A stretch of 8,516 nt of DNA from JAJRXG01 sp964470035 (GCA_964470035.1 CAYYBR010000187.1:1-8516), one strand, 5' to 3'; counted from the stretch's first letter, positions 1 through 7,257 are shown. Program-made: numbers and translations. Notes: a model not told the origin generated them from the letters alone.

Positions 1-901
1 GGGTAGACTTGTTGAGTCGGTCCACCTTCAGTGGTGCATCTGACGATGTCCAGTTGATGACTGGTTGTCCGGCACTAGGAGCACTTGTCTCGTTAAGGGT
101 GATGATGATATCGGCGTCTTGCTCTGGCGTCTTAGCGATGTCAACGTCATAGAGCAGAAACTCCTTCGTAAGATCTAGTAGATGTACAAAGCGCTCGGTA
201 CTTGTCTCATCAGACGAGGCGAGGTGTATCTGTAGTGGTTGGCTGTTCTGGCTAGCAGAAGATCCTAGAGAAGTTGTAGTCGCTGCAAGTTGCTTGTCGA
301 GGCTTTCGATCTTCCACCCAAGCTGGTGTCTGTCGTTATTGATCGTATACGTCGGAGATGTGGTGTTCTTGAGTGGGAGGATCTGCCAGTTGATATGATC
401 CTTAGGAGTGATCTTCGGACCGATGAAGTCCTTGTGTAGGCTATGGCTGTAGACGATAGCCTTGTCTCCTGCTTTGTTGAGATGGTCGATGAGGGTCCAT
501 AGCGAAGGGTACGATCTCACCTCGTCATCAGTGCCGCTATCATGAGCAGTCGTGATGCTGAAGCGTTGTACTTCGGCATCTTCCGGTAGTCCTTCTATGA
601 GGGTGATATGATCTTCACTTTCGTAAATATTTTCTTCCACCCAGTAGCTCGTCTGGTCTTGCTCATCTTCTAGATAGGGCTGTGCGATTAGTGCGCAGAT
701 GGTACCGATGATGAGTACTCTTAGGAGCAAGAGCCAGAGCTGCGATAGCTGGATGGATCTGGCGCTTTCTGAAGCTACATCATCTAAGAAGCGCACACTG
801 CCAAATGAAACAATATGCCGCTCGCGCTTACTGATGAAGTGTATGATGACAGGGACCGCTAGTCCCCCAAGTGCCCACCATGTCGGATTTGCAAAGTCCA
901 T
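1..901 (-). CDS. BatA-type N-terminal membrane protein, 3' end cut by window edge
   Basis: I translated this region by hand; about 300 codons are open and no stop is reached before the left edge, so the C-terminal part is missing. The start ATG (899-901) opens a classic BatA N-terminal (aerotolerance regulator N-terminal) domain: FANPTWWALGGLAVPVIIHF at residues 3-22 is the first membrane segment, followed by a basic SKRER loop and a FGSVRFL motif at 33-39. A second membrane segment lies at about 55-76 (LWLLLLRVLIIGTICALIAQ). From residue 77 the chain is hydrophilic and presumably extracytoplasmic. In the family this protein is the membrane partner of MoxR/DUF58 systems. It begins 5 bases after the DUF58 stop, so it is almost certainly co-transcribed and perhaps translationally coupled. 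I see no clear Shine-Dalgarno. Whether a VWA domain follows beyond the edge cannot be seen. The family call is firm; the precise role (aerotolerance, envelope stress) is not. Confidence 0.88.
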   Translation of the reverse strand, partial: MDFANPTWWALGGLAVPVIIHFISKRERHIVSFGSVRFLDDVASESARSIQLSQLWLLLLRVLIIGTICALIAQPYLEDEQDQTSYWVEENIYESEDHITLIEGLPEDAEVQRFSITTAHDSGTDDEVRSYPSLWTLIDHLNKAGDKAIVYSHSLHKDFIGPKITPKDHINWQILPLKNTTSPTYTINNDRHQLGWKIESLDKQLAATTTSLGSSASQNSQPLQIHLASSDETSTERFVHLLDLTKEFLLYDVDIAKTPEQDADIIITLNETSAPSAGQPVINWTSSDAPLKVDRLNKST

Positions 902-906
902 CTTGA

Positions 907-1776
907 CTAGTTGTGGGCGAGGTGATTATAAGTGGCAAGGAAGACTTGCAATACTTCCTTCAGGTTATCCTGGAGGTAGATCTTCTGATAGACGACGCCT
1001 TGGTTGAGGCAGTAGCGCTTGACCTCATGGATATGTTCGCCGAGCGCTTTTTTATAGGTAGCTGCATACTTCTTGGTATTGACTTGTATCTCTTCTTGGG
1101 TCTCCAAGTCGATGAACTTGGTGTTAGCGTCAAAGGAGAGGTCTTCTTCTTGCCTGCCGACTAGGTGGAAGACGATTATTTCCGAAAGGGGTGAAGCATG
1201 ACCACGGATCATCTTTTTGATCTCATCTATGTCCATGTACAGGTCAGTGATCCATACTAGAAGGCCATCATTTACGAAAGTGGAAAGGGGCTTGATATCC
1301 TCCTGAGTGGTCAGCTTGTCGAGTTGTACGATGGACCGCCGCCAGTTATGGAGACCAAAGCTAGCGGTGAATGCCATGTCATCCGCACTCCAGCTGAACT
1401 GGTCTCCCTGCTGGGCCATGACATAGGTGAGGGTAGAGGTGATGAGTCTGGCGAGATCGATCTTCGACTTCTTCTTCTCCGTATAGTCCATCGACCTCGA
1501 AGTGTCTATGTGGATGTGTAGTCGCTGGTTGCGCTCGACGTCAGCTTGGCGGATCAAGTAGTCTTGGGTCTTGGCATACATCTTCCAGTCGAGGAGGCGT
1601 ACATCGTCACCTTGTACATAGTTTCTAAACTGGTGAAACTCCATGCCAACACCGACTTGGCGGCTCTTGTGGTGACCGAGTTGGAGACCGCGTGCTAGTT
1701 GGCGGGATCTCCACTCTAGCAGACTTGCGCTATCCAGGTCAGGTGTGAGCTGTGGTGATGGGGTCTGTGTCGCCAT
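907..1776 (-). CDS. DUF58 family protein (VWA-like MoxR partner)
   Basis: A 289-residue soluble protein with the DUF58 signature. The core is FHQFRNYVQGDDVRLLDW at residues 47-64, then YLIRQADVERN at 73-83, and a VWA-type metal-binding motif DTSRS at 91-95 (the DxSxS pattern of a MIDAS site). ITDLYMD at 176-182 resembles the later acidic strand of the VWA fold. No membrane segment is visible, so it is probably cytoplasmic and acts at the membrane through the BatA-N protein encoded next. DUF58 proteins are found beside MoxR ATPases and are thought to be recruited or remodelled by them. Its ATG shares one base with the MoxR stop (TGATG at 1774-1778), the usual sign of translational coupling and of a fixed protein ratio. 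Length is normal for the family and no key residue seems missing. The biochemical target is unknown. Confidence 0.92.
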   Translation of the reverse strand: MATQTPSPQLTPDLDSASLLEWRSRQLARGLQLGHHKSRQVGVGMEFHQFRNYVQGDDVRLLDWKMYAKTQDYLIRQADVERNQRLHIHIDTSRSMDYTEKKKSKIDLARLITSTLTYVMAQQGDQFSWSADDMAFTASFGLHNWRRSIVQLDKLTTQEDIKPLSTFVNDGLLVWITDLYMDIDEIKKMIRGHASPLSEIIVFHLVGRQEEDLSFDANTKFIDLETQEEIQVNTKKYAATYKKALGEHIHEVKRYCLNQGVVYQKIYLQDNLKEVLQVFLATYNHLAHN

Positions 1777-2753
1777 CAGTCCAGATTAGAGTGAGTAGCA
1801 CAGGCCTTGATGATGTCGAGGACATCGATGCCCTCCGATAGAGATCTGAAGTTGAGGATGACGCGGTGGCGCAGTGCTGGAACGAGGACCTTCTTGATGT
1901 CATCGGGGATGACCGAGTATCGCCCTTGTAGGAGTGCATGACCCTTGGCGGCGAGGATAAGGGCTTGCCCTGCTCTTGGACCTGCGCCCCAGTCTACATA
2001 GTCCTTGACTGCTGCGACCTCTGATGTGTCGGGTCGGGTAGATCTGATCAGGCGGCTGATGCTGCTGACGAGTGCGCTATCGATATGTACCTCTCGACAG
2101 AGCTGCTGTAGACGCTGTATCTCGCTGGCGCTATAGACGGTAGGAACTTCTTTCTTGGTGGTCCCTGTGGTGGCAGTGAGGATGAGTTCTTCTTCGGCGG
2201 CTGTGGGGTAGGCGACCTTGATGTGTAGGAGGAAGCGATCTACCTGTGCTTCGGGCAGAGGGAAGGTGCCGGACTGCTCGATGGGGTTTTGTGTGGCAAG
2301 GAGGAAGAAAGGTCGTGGTAGTGGGTGTGACTCACCGGCATAGGTGACCTTGTATTCTTGCATGAGCTCGAGGAGTGCCGACTGGGTTTTGGGTGGTGTC
2401 CTGTTGATCTCATCTGCGAGGAGGAGGTTAGTAAAGACGGGGCCAGGGGCAAACTTGAAGAAGCGCTTGCCTGCGCCATCTTCCTGGAGTATCTCGGTGC
2501 CGAGGATGTCAGAGGGCATGAGGTCTGGCGTAAACTGTATGCGCTTAAACGATAGATCCAAGGCGCTAGCGAGACTCTGTATCATCAGGGTCTTGGCCAG
2601 TCCGGGGACTCCCTCAAGGAGGACATGCCCCGATGCGAGGAGTCCGATGATGAGTTGATCCAGTACTTCATCCTGACCGATGATCACCTCGTGTACGGCC
2701 GACTTGAGATCCTGCAGTCGGGATAGCAAGTCTTTTACTTCTTCTTCATTCAT
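1776..2753 (-). CDS. MoxR-family AAA+ ATPase
   Basis: A 325-residue AAA+ ATPase of the MoxR group, a typical length. The pre-Walker segment VIIGQDEVLDQLIIGLLASGHVLLEG is followed by Walker A GVPGLAKT at 48-55, Walker B LLLADEIN at 110-117 with D114 and E115, and sensor 1 ATQNP at 153-157. FPLPEAQVDRFLL at 164-176 carries the arginine expected to act as the finger. GAGPRAGQALI at 256-266 is the MoxR sensor 2 region. All catalytic residues are present, so it should bind and hydrolyse ATP as a hexamer. MoxR proteins act as chaperone-like remodellers for VWA or DUF58 partners, and the next gene encodes exactly that. It starts 12 bases after the DUF4159 stop and overlaps DUF58 by one base. The client protein cannot be read from the sequence. 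Confidence 0.95.
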   Translation of the reverse strand: MNEEEVKDLLSRLQDLKSAVHEVIIGQDEVLDQLIIGLLASGHVLLEGVPGLAKTLMIQSLASALDLSFKRIQFTPDLMPSDILGTEILQEDGAGKRFFKFAPGPVFTNLLLADEINRTPPKTQSALLELMQEYKVTYAGESHPLPRPFFLLATQNPIEQSGTFPLPEAQVDRFLLHIKVAYPTAAEEELILTATTGTTKKEVPTVYSASEIQRLQQLCREVHIDSALVSSISRLIRSTRPDTSEVAAVKDYVDWGAGPRAGQALILAAKGHALLQGRYSVIPDDIKKVLVPALRHRVILNFRSLSEGIDVLDIIKACATHSNLD

Positions 2754-2765
2754 CTGCTGGTTGCT

Positions 2766-3395
2766 TTATGCCGTCAGGGCGTACATGATGATATTCACCC
2801 CAAATCTAGTATTGTCTATCTTATACCACCGCTTATTGCGAAAGTCATAGTCCCACTCACAACCATAGTCTTTGTTAGAGTAGAGCACACCGATGCGACC
2901 ATCTACGATGATGGCCTTGAGGTAGTCATGGACGAGGTCATCTCCCGAGCCATTGAGCTCCTGTGCGGTTGTCGGCGGTCCGTCAAATGTGAAGAAGGAT
3001 GAGTACAGCGGATGATCATCAGGGATCTTCTGCAGGGCATCACTGCCAAAGATCTCTGCCATCTGCGCCTCAAAGGACTTGGCGAATAAGCCATCGATAT
3101 CATGGTTACAATCATCGGCAAAAACAAAGCCGCCACGCTCGACGTAGGCCTTGAAGTTGTCCTTCTCCGCTTGTGTAAACTGTACCAGCTTATGACCCGC
3201 CATATAACAAAATGGCGCTCCGAATACCTCCTTACTACTCAAGGGGATGATCTGCTCCGTCGTATCTACGGGTATCGTCGTATAGGATACGATAGAATGC
3301 AGGAGATTAGAAGGCATCCGCTGATCCACATCCCAATCTCCTGACTCGTACATCAGTCTGGTAAAGAAAAACTTTCCTCCCTGCAGACCTTTCAT
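2766..3395 (-). CDS. DUF4159 domain protein
   Basis: A 209-residue protein matching DUF4159 from end to end. The opening FFFTRLMYESGDWDVD (9-24) is the family's N-terminal strand. The middle has a GAPFCYMAGH segment (59-68), GGFVFADDCNHDIDGLF (88-104), and KIPDDHPLY (123-131), the conserved D-H-P turn. The end has GRIGVLYSNKDYGCEWDY (166-183) and RFGVNIIMYALT (197-208). The fold is expected to resemble glutamine amidotransferase-like or ThuA-like domains, but no catalytic triad is assured. Many family members carry a signal peptide; none is visible here, so this one looks cytoplasmic. It lies 13 bases after tldE and 12 before moxR, placing it physically between the metallopeptidase half and the MoxR half of the operon. 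No function is established for the family, so I give none. Confidence 0.88.
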   Translation of the reverse strand: MKGLQGGKFFFTRLMYESGDWDVDQRMPSNLLHSIVSYTTIPVDTTEQIIPLSSKEVFGAPFCYMAGHKLVQFTQAEKDNFKAYVERGGFVFADDCNHDIDGLFAKSFEAQMAEIFGSDALQKIPDDHPLYSSFFTFDGPPTTAQELNGSGDDLVHDYLKAIIVDGRIGVLYSNKDYGCEWDYDFRNKRWYKIDNTRFGVNIIMYALTA

Positions 3396-3408
3396 ATAGT
3401 TGTATTAG

Positions 3409-4725
3409 TTACACTGCGTCTGATAGACTTGTAAATGTAAAGTCACGGATCTTCATATACGGTATGAGGTTGCCATCTACACGTACTTGCTGTCCTAGTG
3501 TCTCAAGGTTGTTGAGCATGATGATCGGACTCTCGTTAAATCTAAAGTTCTTGATCGGGTGCTTCAACTTACCGTTCTCGATATAGAAGGTACCATCTCT
3601 TGTAAGACCAGTATATAGTAAGGTCTGTGGATCTACCGTTCTGATATACCACATCCTCGTGACGAGGATGCCTTTCTTGGTGTCCTTGATAAGATCTTCT
3701 AGAGAAGCATCACCGCCAGCCATGATACCATTAGCGGCAAATGGTAGTGGAGCTACGCCCTTCTGATCTGCCCAGTATCTGCCATAGGCGAGATTCTTGA
3801 CCACACCATTCTCGAGCCATACGGTCTTCTCACGTGGTAGGCCTTCACCTGTCCATGTAGAAGCCGGTACGAGAGGGTGGAGTGGATCTGAGTAAAAGCT
3901 GATGCGCTCATCGACGATCTTCTCGCCGATCTTGTTGCCACCGCCTTCTTTGGACATGAAAGATCTACCCTCATCGGCACTTCTCGCATTGAAGGAGAAA
4001 AACATATTGCGCAAGAGTCCTACCGAAGCGGCAGGCTCAAGTATGACGGTATATTTGCCCGGCTCGATGGCCTTTGCTTCTCGGGATTGGAGTGCCTTGT
4101 CGATGGCTACTCGCGATGCTTCCTCAGCATCAAATCTGCTGACATCATTGAAGTCACGCGTTACCCATCCAGATCCAGATCCATCATTGGATCTCATCGT
4201 CACAGTAAACTCCAGCCCTGTAGACTTTTCATAGGCGAAGAGGCCGTTAGAGTTGGTCATGGCTGAGAAGTCAGCATAGTCTTCTAGAAACCCTGCTGCT
4301 GTCACATCCTTGGCCTTAGCTGGCTCTATGCTCGCTGCAGCTACTGCTGCGCGATAGTCAGGAGTGATGTCTGCTGTGTTCTGGTGGAAGCCCACGTATG
4401 GATCGTGCTCCTGTGGTCCTAGTGGCGGCATGAACTCCTCAGACTCTGGAGAGAGTTGTGCCAGCTCTTCAGATCGACGGACGACCTTCTCTAGAGACTT
4501 ATCGTCAAACTCTTCTATCGTCGCCGTCCCCACCTTTTTACCGTAGTTGGATTGGACGACGAGGGTCTGTGTAGATCGTGCTCCTGCTGTCGATACCGTA
4601 TTACGTGCGTATCGGATATTGCCACTGGTGCCACCAGATATATTGATCTCACATCCATCAGCCTTCGAATACTCGAGAGCTTTGTCCATGATGCGCTTCG
4701 CTTCTTCTTTATTATATATAGGCAT
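3409..4725 (-). CDS. tldE: TldE/PmbA-like metallopeptidase partner subunit
   Basis: A 438-residue TldD/PmbA-family protein of the TldE type. It has the family's EPGKYTVILEP strand (221-231), a VGLL segment just after it where TldD carries its zinc motif, and no HExxxH, as expected for the non-catalytic subunit. The C-terminus (MKIRDFTFTSLSDAV, 424-438) is characteristic of Bacteroidota TldE. In known systems TldD and TldE form a heterodimeric zinc protease that cleaves small or unfolded peptides inside the cell, including microcin B17 leader removal and CcdA turnover in Escherichia coli. There is no signal peptide, so this subunit should be cytosolic, which contrasts with the Tat-like N-terminus of the TldD encoded upstream. 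A purine stretch AGAAAGAA lies about 5-12 bases before the ATG, a weak ribosome site. The 23-base gap to tldD supports co-transcription. No peptide substrate is encoded nearby that I can see. Confidence 0.92.
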   Translation of the reverse strand: MPIYNKEEAKRIMDKALEYSKADGCEINISGGTSGNIRYARNTVSTAGARSTQTLVVQSNYGKKVGTATIEEFDDKSLEKVVRRSEELAQLSPESEEFMPPLGPQEHDPYVGFHQNTADITPDYRAAVAAASIEPAKAKDVTAAGFLEDYADFSAMTNSNGLFAYEKSTGLEFTVTMRSNDGSGSGWVTRDFNDVSRFDAEEASRVAIDKALQSREAKAIEPGKYTVILEPAASVGLLRNMFFSFNARSADEGRSFMSKEGGGNKIGEKIVDERISFYSDPLHPLVPASTWTGEGLPREKTVWLENGVVKNLAYGRYWADQKGVAPLPFAANGIMAGGDASLEDLIKDTKKGILVTRMWYIRTVDPQTLLYTGLTRDGTFYIENGKLKHPIKNFRFNESPIIMLNNLETLGQQVRVDGNLIPYMKIRDFTFTSLSDAV

Positions 4726-4748
4726 TGCTATTCTTTCTTTTTAGGTGA

Positions 4749-6389
4749 TTAGATGTTTCTGCCAGTATTGATGACATTGATACCATTAAATCTCGTCGTG
4801 GAGCAGCCGTGTGATACGGCACTTACCTGACTCGGCTGTCCCTTGCCATCGAAGAATGACCCAAACATCCGATAGTCACTCGCATCGCAGATCCTTGCCG
4901 TGCTATTCCAAAACTCCTGTGTGTTGGATTGGTAAGCCGCATCATTGATGAGGCCAATGATGGCACCATTCTTTATCTCATAAGCGAGTGTACCTCCAAA
5001 CTGGAAGTTGTATCGCTGCTGATCGATAGAGTAGGAGCCCCTTCCTACGAAGTAGACGCCCTTCTCCACATCCTTGATCATATCAGCCACTGAGTACTTA
5101 TCGGTACCCGGCTCGAGAGATACATTAGGCATCCTCTGGAACTGTACGTCATTCCAACTCTGCGAATAGCAGCAGCCATGTGACTCATTCTGTCCGATCA
5201 TATGAACTTGGTCTCTGATCGCCTGATAGTTGACGAGGATACCATTTCTTACGAGATCCCACTTCTTGGTTTTTACACCTTCGTCATCATACCCTACAGC
5301 ACCTAGTGAGTGTACCTGCGTCTTATCAGCTACAAGGTTCACCAGTTCATTACCATAGTTGAAGGTGCCCGTCTTCCACTTGTCGAGTGTGGCAAAGCTC
5401 GTCCCTGCAAAGTTCGCTTCATATCCCAGTACTCGATCTAGTTCGAGTGGGTGGCCTACAGACTCATGGATCGTGAGCCCTAGGTGGTTAGGTTCTAGGA
5501 CAAGATCATATTTGCCAGGCTCTATAGATGGAGCTGACAGCATCTCTTTGGCCTGTCGACCAGCAGCTGCCGCATCTTCTATGAGGTTATATCTATTGCG
5601 GTAGAGTTTTACGCCACCTGCGCCTTCGATTTCTTCAGCTGCATCAGGGATGAGGTATTCGTATCCCATGCCCATCGGAGCACCGAGACCCTGTCTCGTC
5701 TTGAACTTACCTGTTGAGGTATCTACCGCTGTTGCATTGACCAGTGGCCATATGCGGTGTACATCTTGGTCGATATATGACCCTTCTGTAGTAGCGAGGT
5801 ACTTCTGCTCATTCACTTGGAACAAGCCTGTATTGATATAGTTAGCACCTGCTTCCATGGCCCTAGCATTTGCCTCGAGCAGGAGTTCTACCTTTTCAGA
5901 GACAGGTACGGCCATCGCATTTTGCTCGATCGGTGTCTGCCACGAGATCTCACCATGCCCCTTCTCGGGTGCCAGTTGTACCTCTTCGCTTTGTATCGAC
6001 CGATTCGCCTTGGCGATCTCTATGGCTAGCTGTGTAGCCTGCTTGATGCCATCAGGAGTTACGTCATTAGTCGAGGCAAAGCCCCAGGTATTATCGCGTA
6101 GTACGCGGATACCGATACCAAATGACTCAGTATTCACCGTATTCTGCACTTTCTGCTCACGGGTAAATACATATTGATTCAGATATCTCCCGATACGCGC
6201 ATCAGCATAGGAAGCACCTAGCGATCGTGCGGTATTAAGCGCCACATCAGCGAGTAGCTTCTTTTCTGCCGTCGAAAGTCCGGGATTGAGTAATTCGGTA
6301 GAGTGGATTGCCTTTCCGAGTATCGGAAGTGGCACAGCCAGCGCACTAGCTCCTAATCCAGCATTGTAGATGAAGTCTCTTCTCTTCAC
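4749..6389 (-). CDS. tldD: TldD-like zinc metallopeptidase with twin-arginine-like N-terminus
   Basis: A 546-residue TldD-type protein, first gene of the operon. The zinc motif HESVGH is at 308-313, preceded by EPGKYDLVLEPNHLGLTI (290-307). A C-terminal SHGCSTTRFNG segment (526-536) supplies Cys529, in the place where family members have the third metal ligand. The catalytic set therefore looks complete. The start is GTG (6387-6389): the only upstream codon before an in-frame TGA is ATT, and GTG keeps the N-terminus whole. That N-terminus (MKRRDFIYNAGLGASALAVP) has RRDF followed by a hydrophobic stretch and a possible cleavage site after GKA (25-27), i.e. a Tat-like signal. It is longer than E. 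coli TldD (about 480 residues), partly because of this extension. Whether it is exported, membrane-tethered or retained is unresolved, since TldE has no signal. Confidence 0.92.
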   Translation of the reverse strand: MKRRDFIYNAGLGASALAVPLPILGKAIHSTELLNPGLSTAEKKLLADVALNTARSLGASYADARIGRYLNQYVFTREQKVQNTVNTESFGIGIRVLRDNTWGFASTNDVTPDGIKQATQLAIEIAKANRSIQSEEVQLAPEKGHGEISWQTPIEQNAMAVPVSEKVELLLEANARAMEAGANYINTGLFQVNEQKYLATTEGSYIDQDVHRIWPLVNATAVDTSTGKFKTRQGLGAPMGMGYEYLIPDAAEEIEGAGGVKLYRNRYNLIEDAAAAGRQAKEMLSAPSIEPGKYDLVLEPNHLGLTIHESVGHPLELDRVLGYEANFAGTSFATLDKWKTGTFNYGNELVNLVADKTQVHSLGAVGYDDEGVKTKKWDLVRNGILVNYQAIRDQVHMIGQNESHGCCYSQSWNDVQFQRMPNVSLEPGTDKYSVADMIKDVEKGVYFVGRGSYSIDQQRYNFQFGGTLAYEIKNGAIIGLINDAAYQSNTQEFWNSTARICDASDYRMFGSFFDGKGQPSQVSAVSHGCSTTRFNGINVINTGRNI

Positions 6390-6404
6390 AATTCAGATTT
6401 TAGT

Positions 6405-6414
6405 TGTTATAACA
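6405..6414. promoter_or_regulatory. Perfect 10-bp palindrome TGTTATAACA in the tldD leader
   Basis: TGTTATAACA is its own reverse complement and sits about 16 bases before the tldD start codon. It could be a binding site for a dimeric regulator or a chance AT-rich palindrome. No second copy was noticed in the window. Confidence 0.2.
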
Positions 6415-6451
6415 GACACATAGGATCGCCTGTTCATCAAGGTCGGATAAG

Positions 6452-6483
6452 GTAAGGTATATTCTATCATCCTCCTATACAAA
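6452..6483 (-). promoter_or_regulatory. Candidate promoter of the tldD operon
   Basis: On the minus strand TTTG (6480-6483) is followed after 20 bases by TACCTTAC (6452-6459). This approximates the Bacteroidota -33 TTTG / -7 TAnnTTTG promoter, with the last two -7 bases not matching. It would leave a leader of about 60 bases before the GTG. This is pattern matching only. Confidence 0.3.
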
Positions 6484-6558
6484 AGCCCCGTTTTAGAGGA
6501 ACCTTAAGACTTCTTCGACCAAAGAGGACTTATCACTTTCGTAAATGTTGATTTTGGC
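6484..6558. other. Gene-free stretch between the tldD promoter candidate and the repeat array
   Basis: No open reading frame, RNA gene or terminator is evident here. It contains the 11-base word ACTTCTTCGAC (6509-6519), which recurs at 7570-7580 directly beside a relic of the repeat unit, so it may belong to the wider repeat context. Confidence 0.3.
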
Positions 6559-6829
6559 GTTGTTCAGCGCGTCTATTGTCCAGTAGGTGTGTTGTCCAGC
6601 GCCTCCTCGCGCCGGACTTGTTGTGTAGGGTGTGTTGTCCAGCGCGTCCTCGCGCAGGACATGCTGTGTATCGTTGTGGTCCAGCGCGCCCCCGCGCCGG
6701 ACTTGGTGTGCAGCGCGTCTGTTGTCCAGCGCGTCCTCGCGCCGGACATGTTGTGTAGCGTCCGTTGTCCAGCGCGTCCTCGCGCAGGACTTGTTGTATA
6801 TCTGCTCTGGACCTCAGCCCTGCGCGAGA
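6559..6829. repeat. Tandem array of a 43-bp unit containing a 24-nt hairpin (five good copies plus decayed ends)
   Basis: Five copies of one palindromic module start at 6594, 6637, 6679, 6724 and 6767, giving spacings of 43, 42, 45 and 43 bases. Each reads GTCC, A, GCGCG, loop TCCT, CGCGC, C or A, GGAC: a stem of four plus five base pairs with one internal mismatch. Copy 1 loses one pair (GCGCC); copy 3 has loop CCCC. The 18-21 bases between hairpins are also alike (variants of TTGTTGTGTAG plus about eight bases), so this is a tandem duplication, not a repeat-spacer array. A decayed copy precedes it (6559-6590), and a broken inverted half copy follows (CCTGCGCGAG, 6819-6828). The period is not a multiple of three, and stops differ by frame, which argues against coding. 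It lies upstream of tldD and could act as a transcript-stabilising, topological or protein-binding element; none of this is shown. Confidence 0.9.
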
Positions 6830-6903
6830 TAATAAAGTACACCTCGCAGCTCAATCATCAAGGTCTAGAATCTTTAGTCTTTGTATTGCCCCTAATCTTA
6901 TTT

Positions 6904-6930
6904 GTCTCTTTGTCATTGATACAAAGAGAC
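6904..6930. other. Perfect 10-bp stem-loop
   Basis: GTCTCTTTGT (6904-6913) pairs perfectly with ACAAAGAGAC (6921-6930) across a 7-base loop CATTGAT. Neither side is followed by a T-run, so it does not look like an intrinsic terminator. It is the first of a series of unrelated hairpins extending to about 7640. Confidence 0.65.
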
Positions 6931-7019
6931 GCAAAAATCTAGTCGTGCTAATATTCGCTGTGGATATGCTTAGTCTTCATCTCATACGTACTGACTCTTA
7001 GTTGTATCTTATGATCGTC

Positions 7020-7060
7020 CTCCAAGACACAGGCCAACCTCGCTGGCCGATCTCTTGGGG
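7020..7060. other. Two-tier hairpin with symmetric internal loop
   Basis: CTCCAAGA (7020-7027) pairs with TCTTGGGG (7053-7060), including one T-G pair. Inside it GGCCA (7032-7036) pairs with TGGCC (7044-7048) around loop ACCTCGC. A symmetric 4 by 4 internal loop separates the tiers. Further flanking complementarity (CGTCC at 7016-7020 with GGACCACG to the right) offers an alternative longer fold. It looks like a structured RNA or DNA element; no known family is recognised. Confidence 0.55.
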
Positions 7061-7078
7061 CGAATCGGACCACGACGG

Positions 7079-7097
7079 AGTCATGCCTTGCATGACT
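7079..7097. other. Perfect 8-bp hairpin with 3-base loop
   Basis: AGTCATGC (7079-7086) and GCATGACT (7090-7097) are exact reverse complements around CTT. The downstream TAATTATAG is not a terminator T-run. Confidence 0.6.
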
Positions 7098-7165
7098 TAA
7101 TTATAGCTCTCTTATTTGAAGGGTGGCGGAGGCATGCTCGGTACCCGGATGGGTGAACGAATAAA

Positions 7166-7203
7166 GTATCAGTAAGATACCAAAAGTCCTAAATGGACTT
7201 TTG
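7166..7203. other. Two adjacent hairpins, the second a perfect 9-bp stem
   Basis: GTATC and GATAC (7166-7170, 7176-7180) form a small stem. It abuts directly a 9-bp perfect stem in which CAAAAGTCC (7181-7189) pairs with GGACTTTTG (7195-7203) around TAAAT. The TTTT lies inside the stem rather than after it, so a terminator role is doubtful, though weak bidirectional termination is possible. Confidence 0.55.
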
Positions 7204-7212
7204 ATGAGAGAA

Positions 7213-7232
7213 CTGCGACCTCCGTGTCGCAG
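7213..7232. other. Perfect 7-bp GC-rich hairpin
   Basis: CTGCGAC (7213-7219) pairs with GTCGCAG (7226-7232) around CTCCGT. With the last stem base the loop region reads CCTC, a word also found in the loops of the tandem array unit and of the 7020 hairpin. Confidence 0.55.
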
Positions 7233-7257
7233 CTTAAACTAGTTAATCTATAGTCCC

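Noticed and set aside
2240..2479. Reading frames antisense or out of frame to moxR, tldE and tldD
   Set aside because: They are fully contained in well-supported genes on other frames and show serine/arginine-rich shadow composition with no domain.
6533..6546. A 14-base word (TCACTTTCGTAAAT) shared with the batA-like coding region near 616-629
   Set aside because: A single shared 14-mer in 8.5 kb is not far from chance and the flanks do not match.
6591..6805. Resemblance to a short CRISPR array (24-nt palindromic repeats, 18-21 nt spacers)
   Set aside because: The intervening sequences are homologous to each other rather than unique, the repeats vary internally, and no cas gene is present in the window.
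6573..6942. Overlapping reading frames on both strands with repeated SSASSRRTCC-like peptides
   Set aside because: They are a by-product of the 43-bp tandem array: the period is not a multiple of three, open frames occur in several frames on both strands, and there is no ribosome site or recognisable protein.
7060..7170. Possible tRNA-like or RNA-gene signature around GGCGAATCGGACC and the GGTACCCGGAT segment
   Set aside because: No cloverleaf with acceptor, D and anticodon arms could be drawn on either strand, and no tmRNA or RNase P RNA consensus words were found.
7181..7203. Intrinsic terminator for a transcript crossing the intergenic region
   Set aside because: The T-run lies within the stem and the following bases are GATGAGAG, and no gene ends nearby; the structure is reported only as a hairpin.
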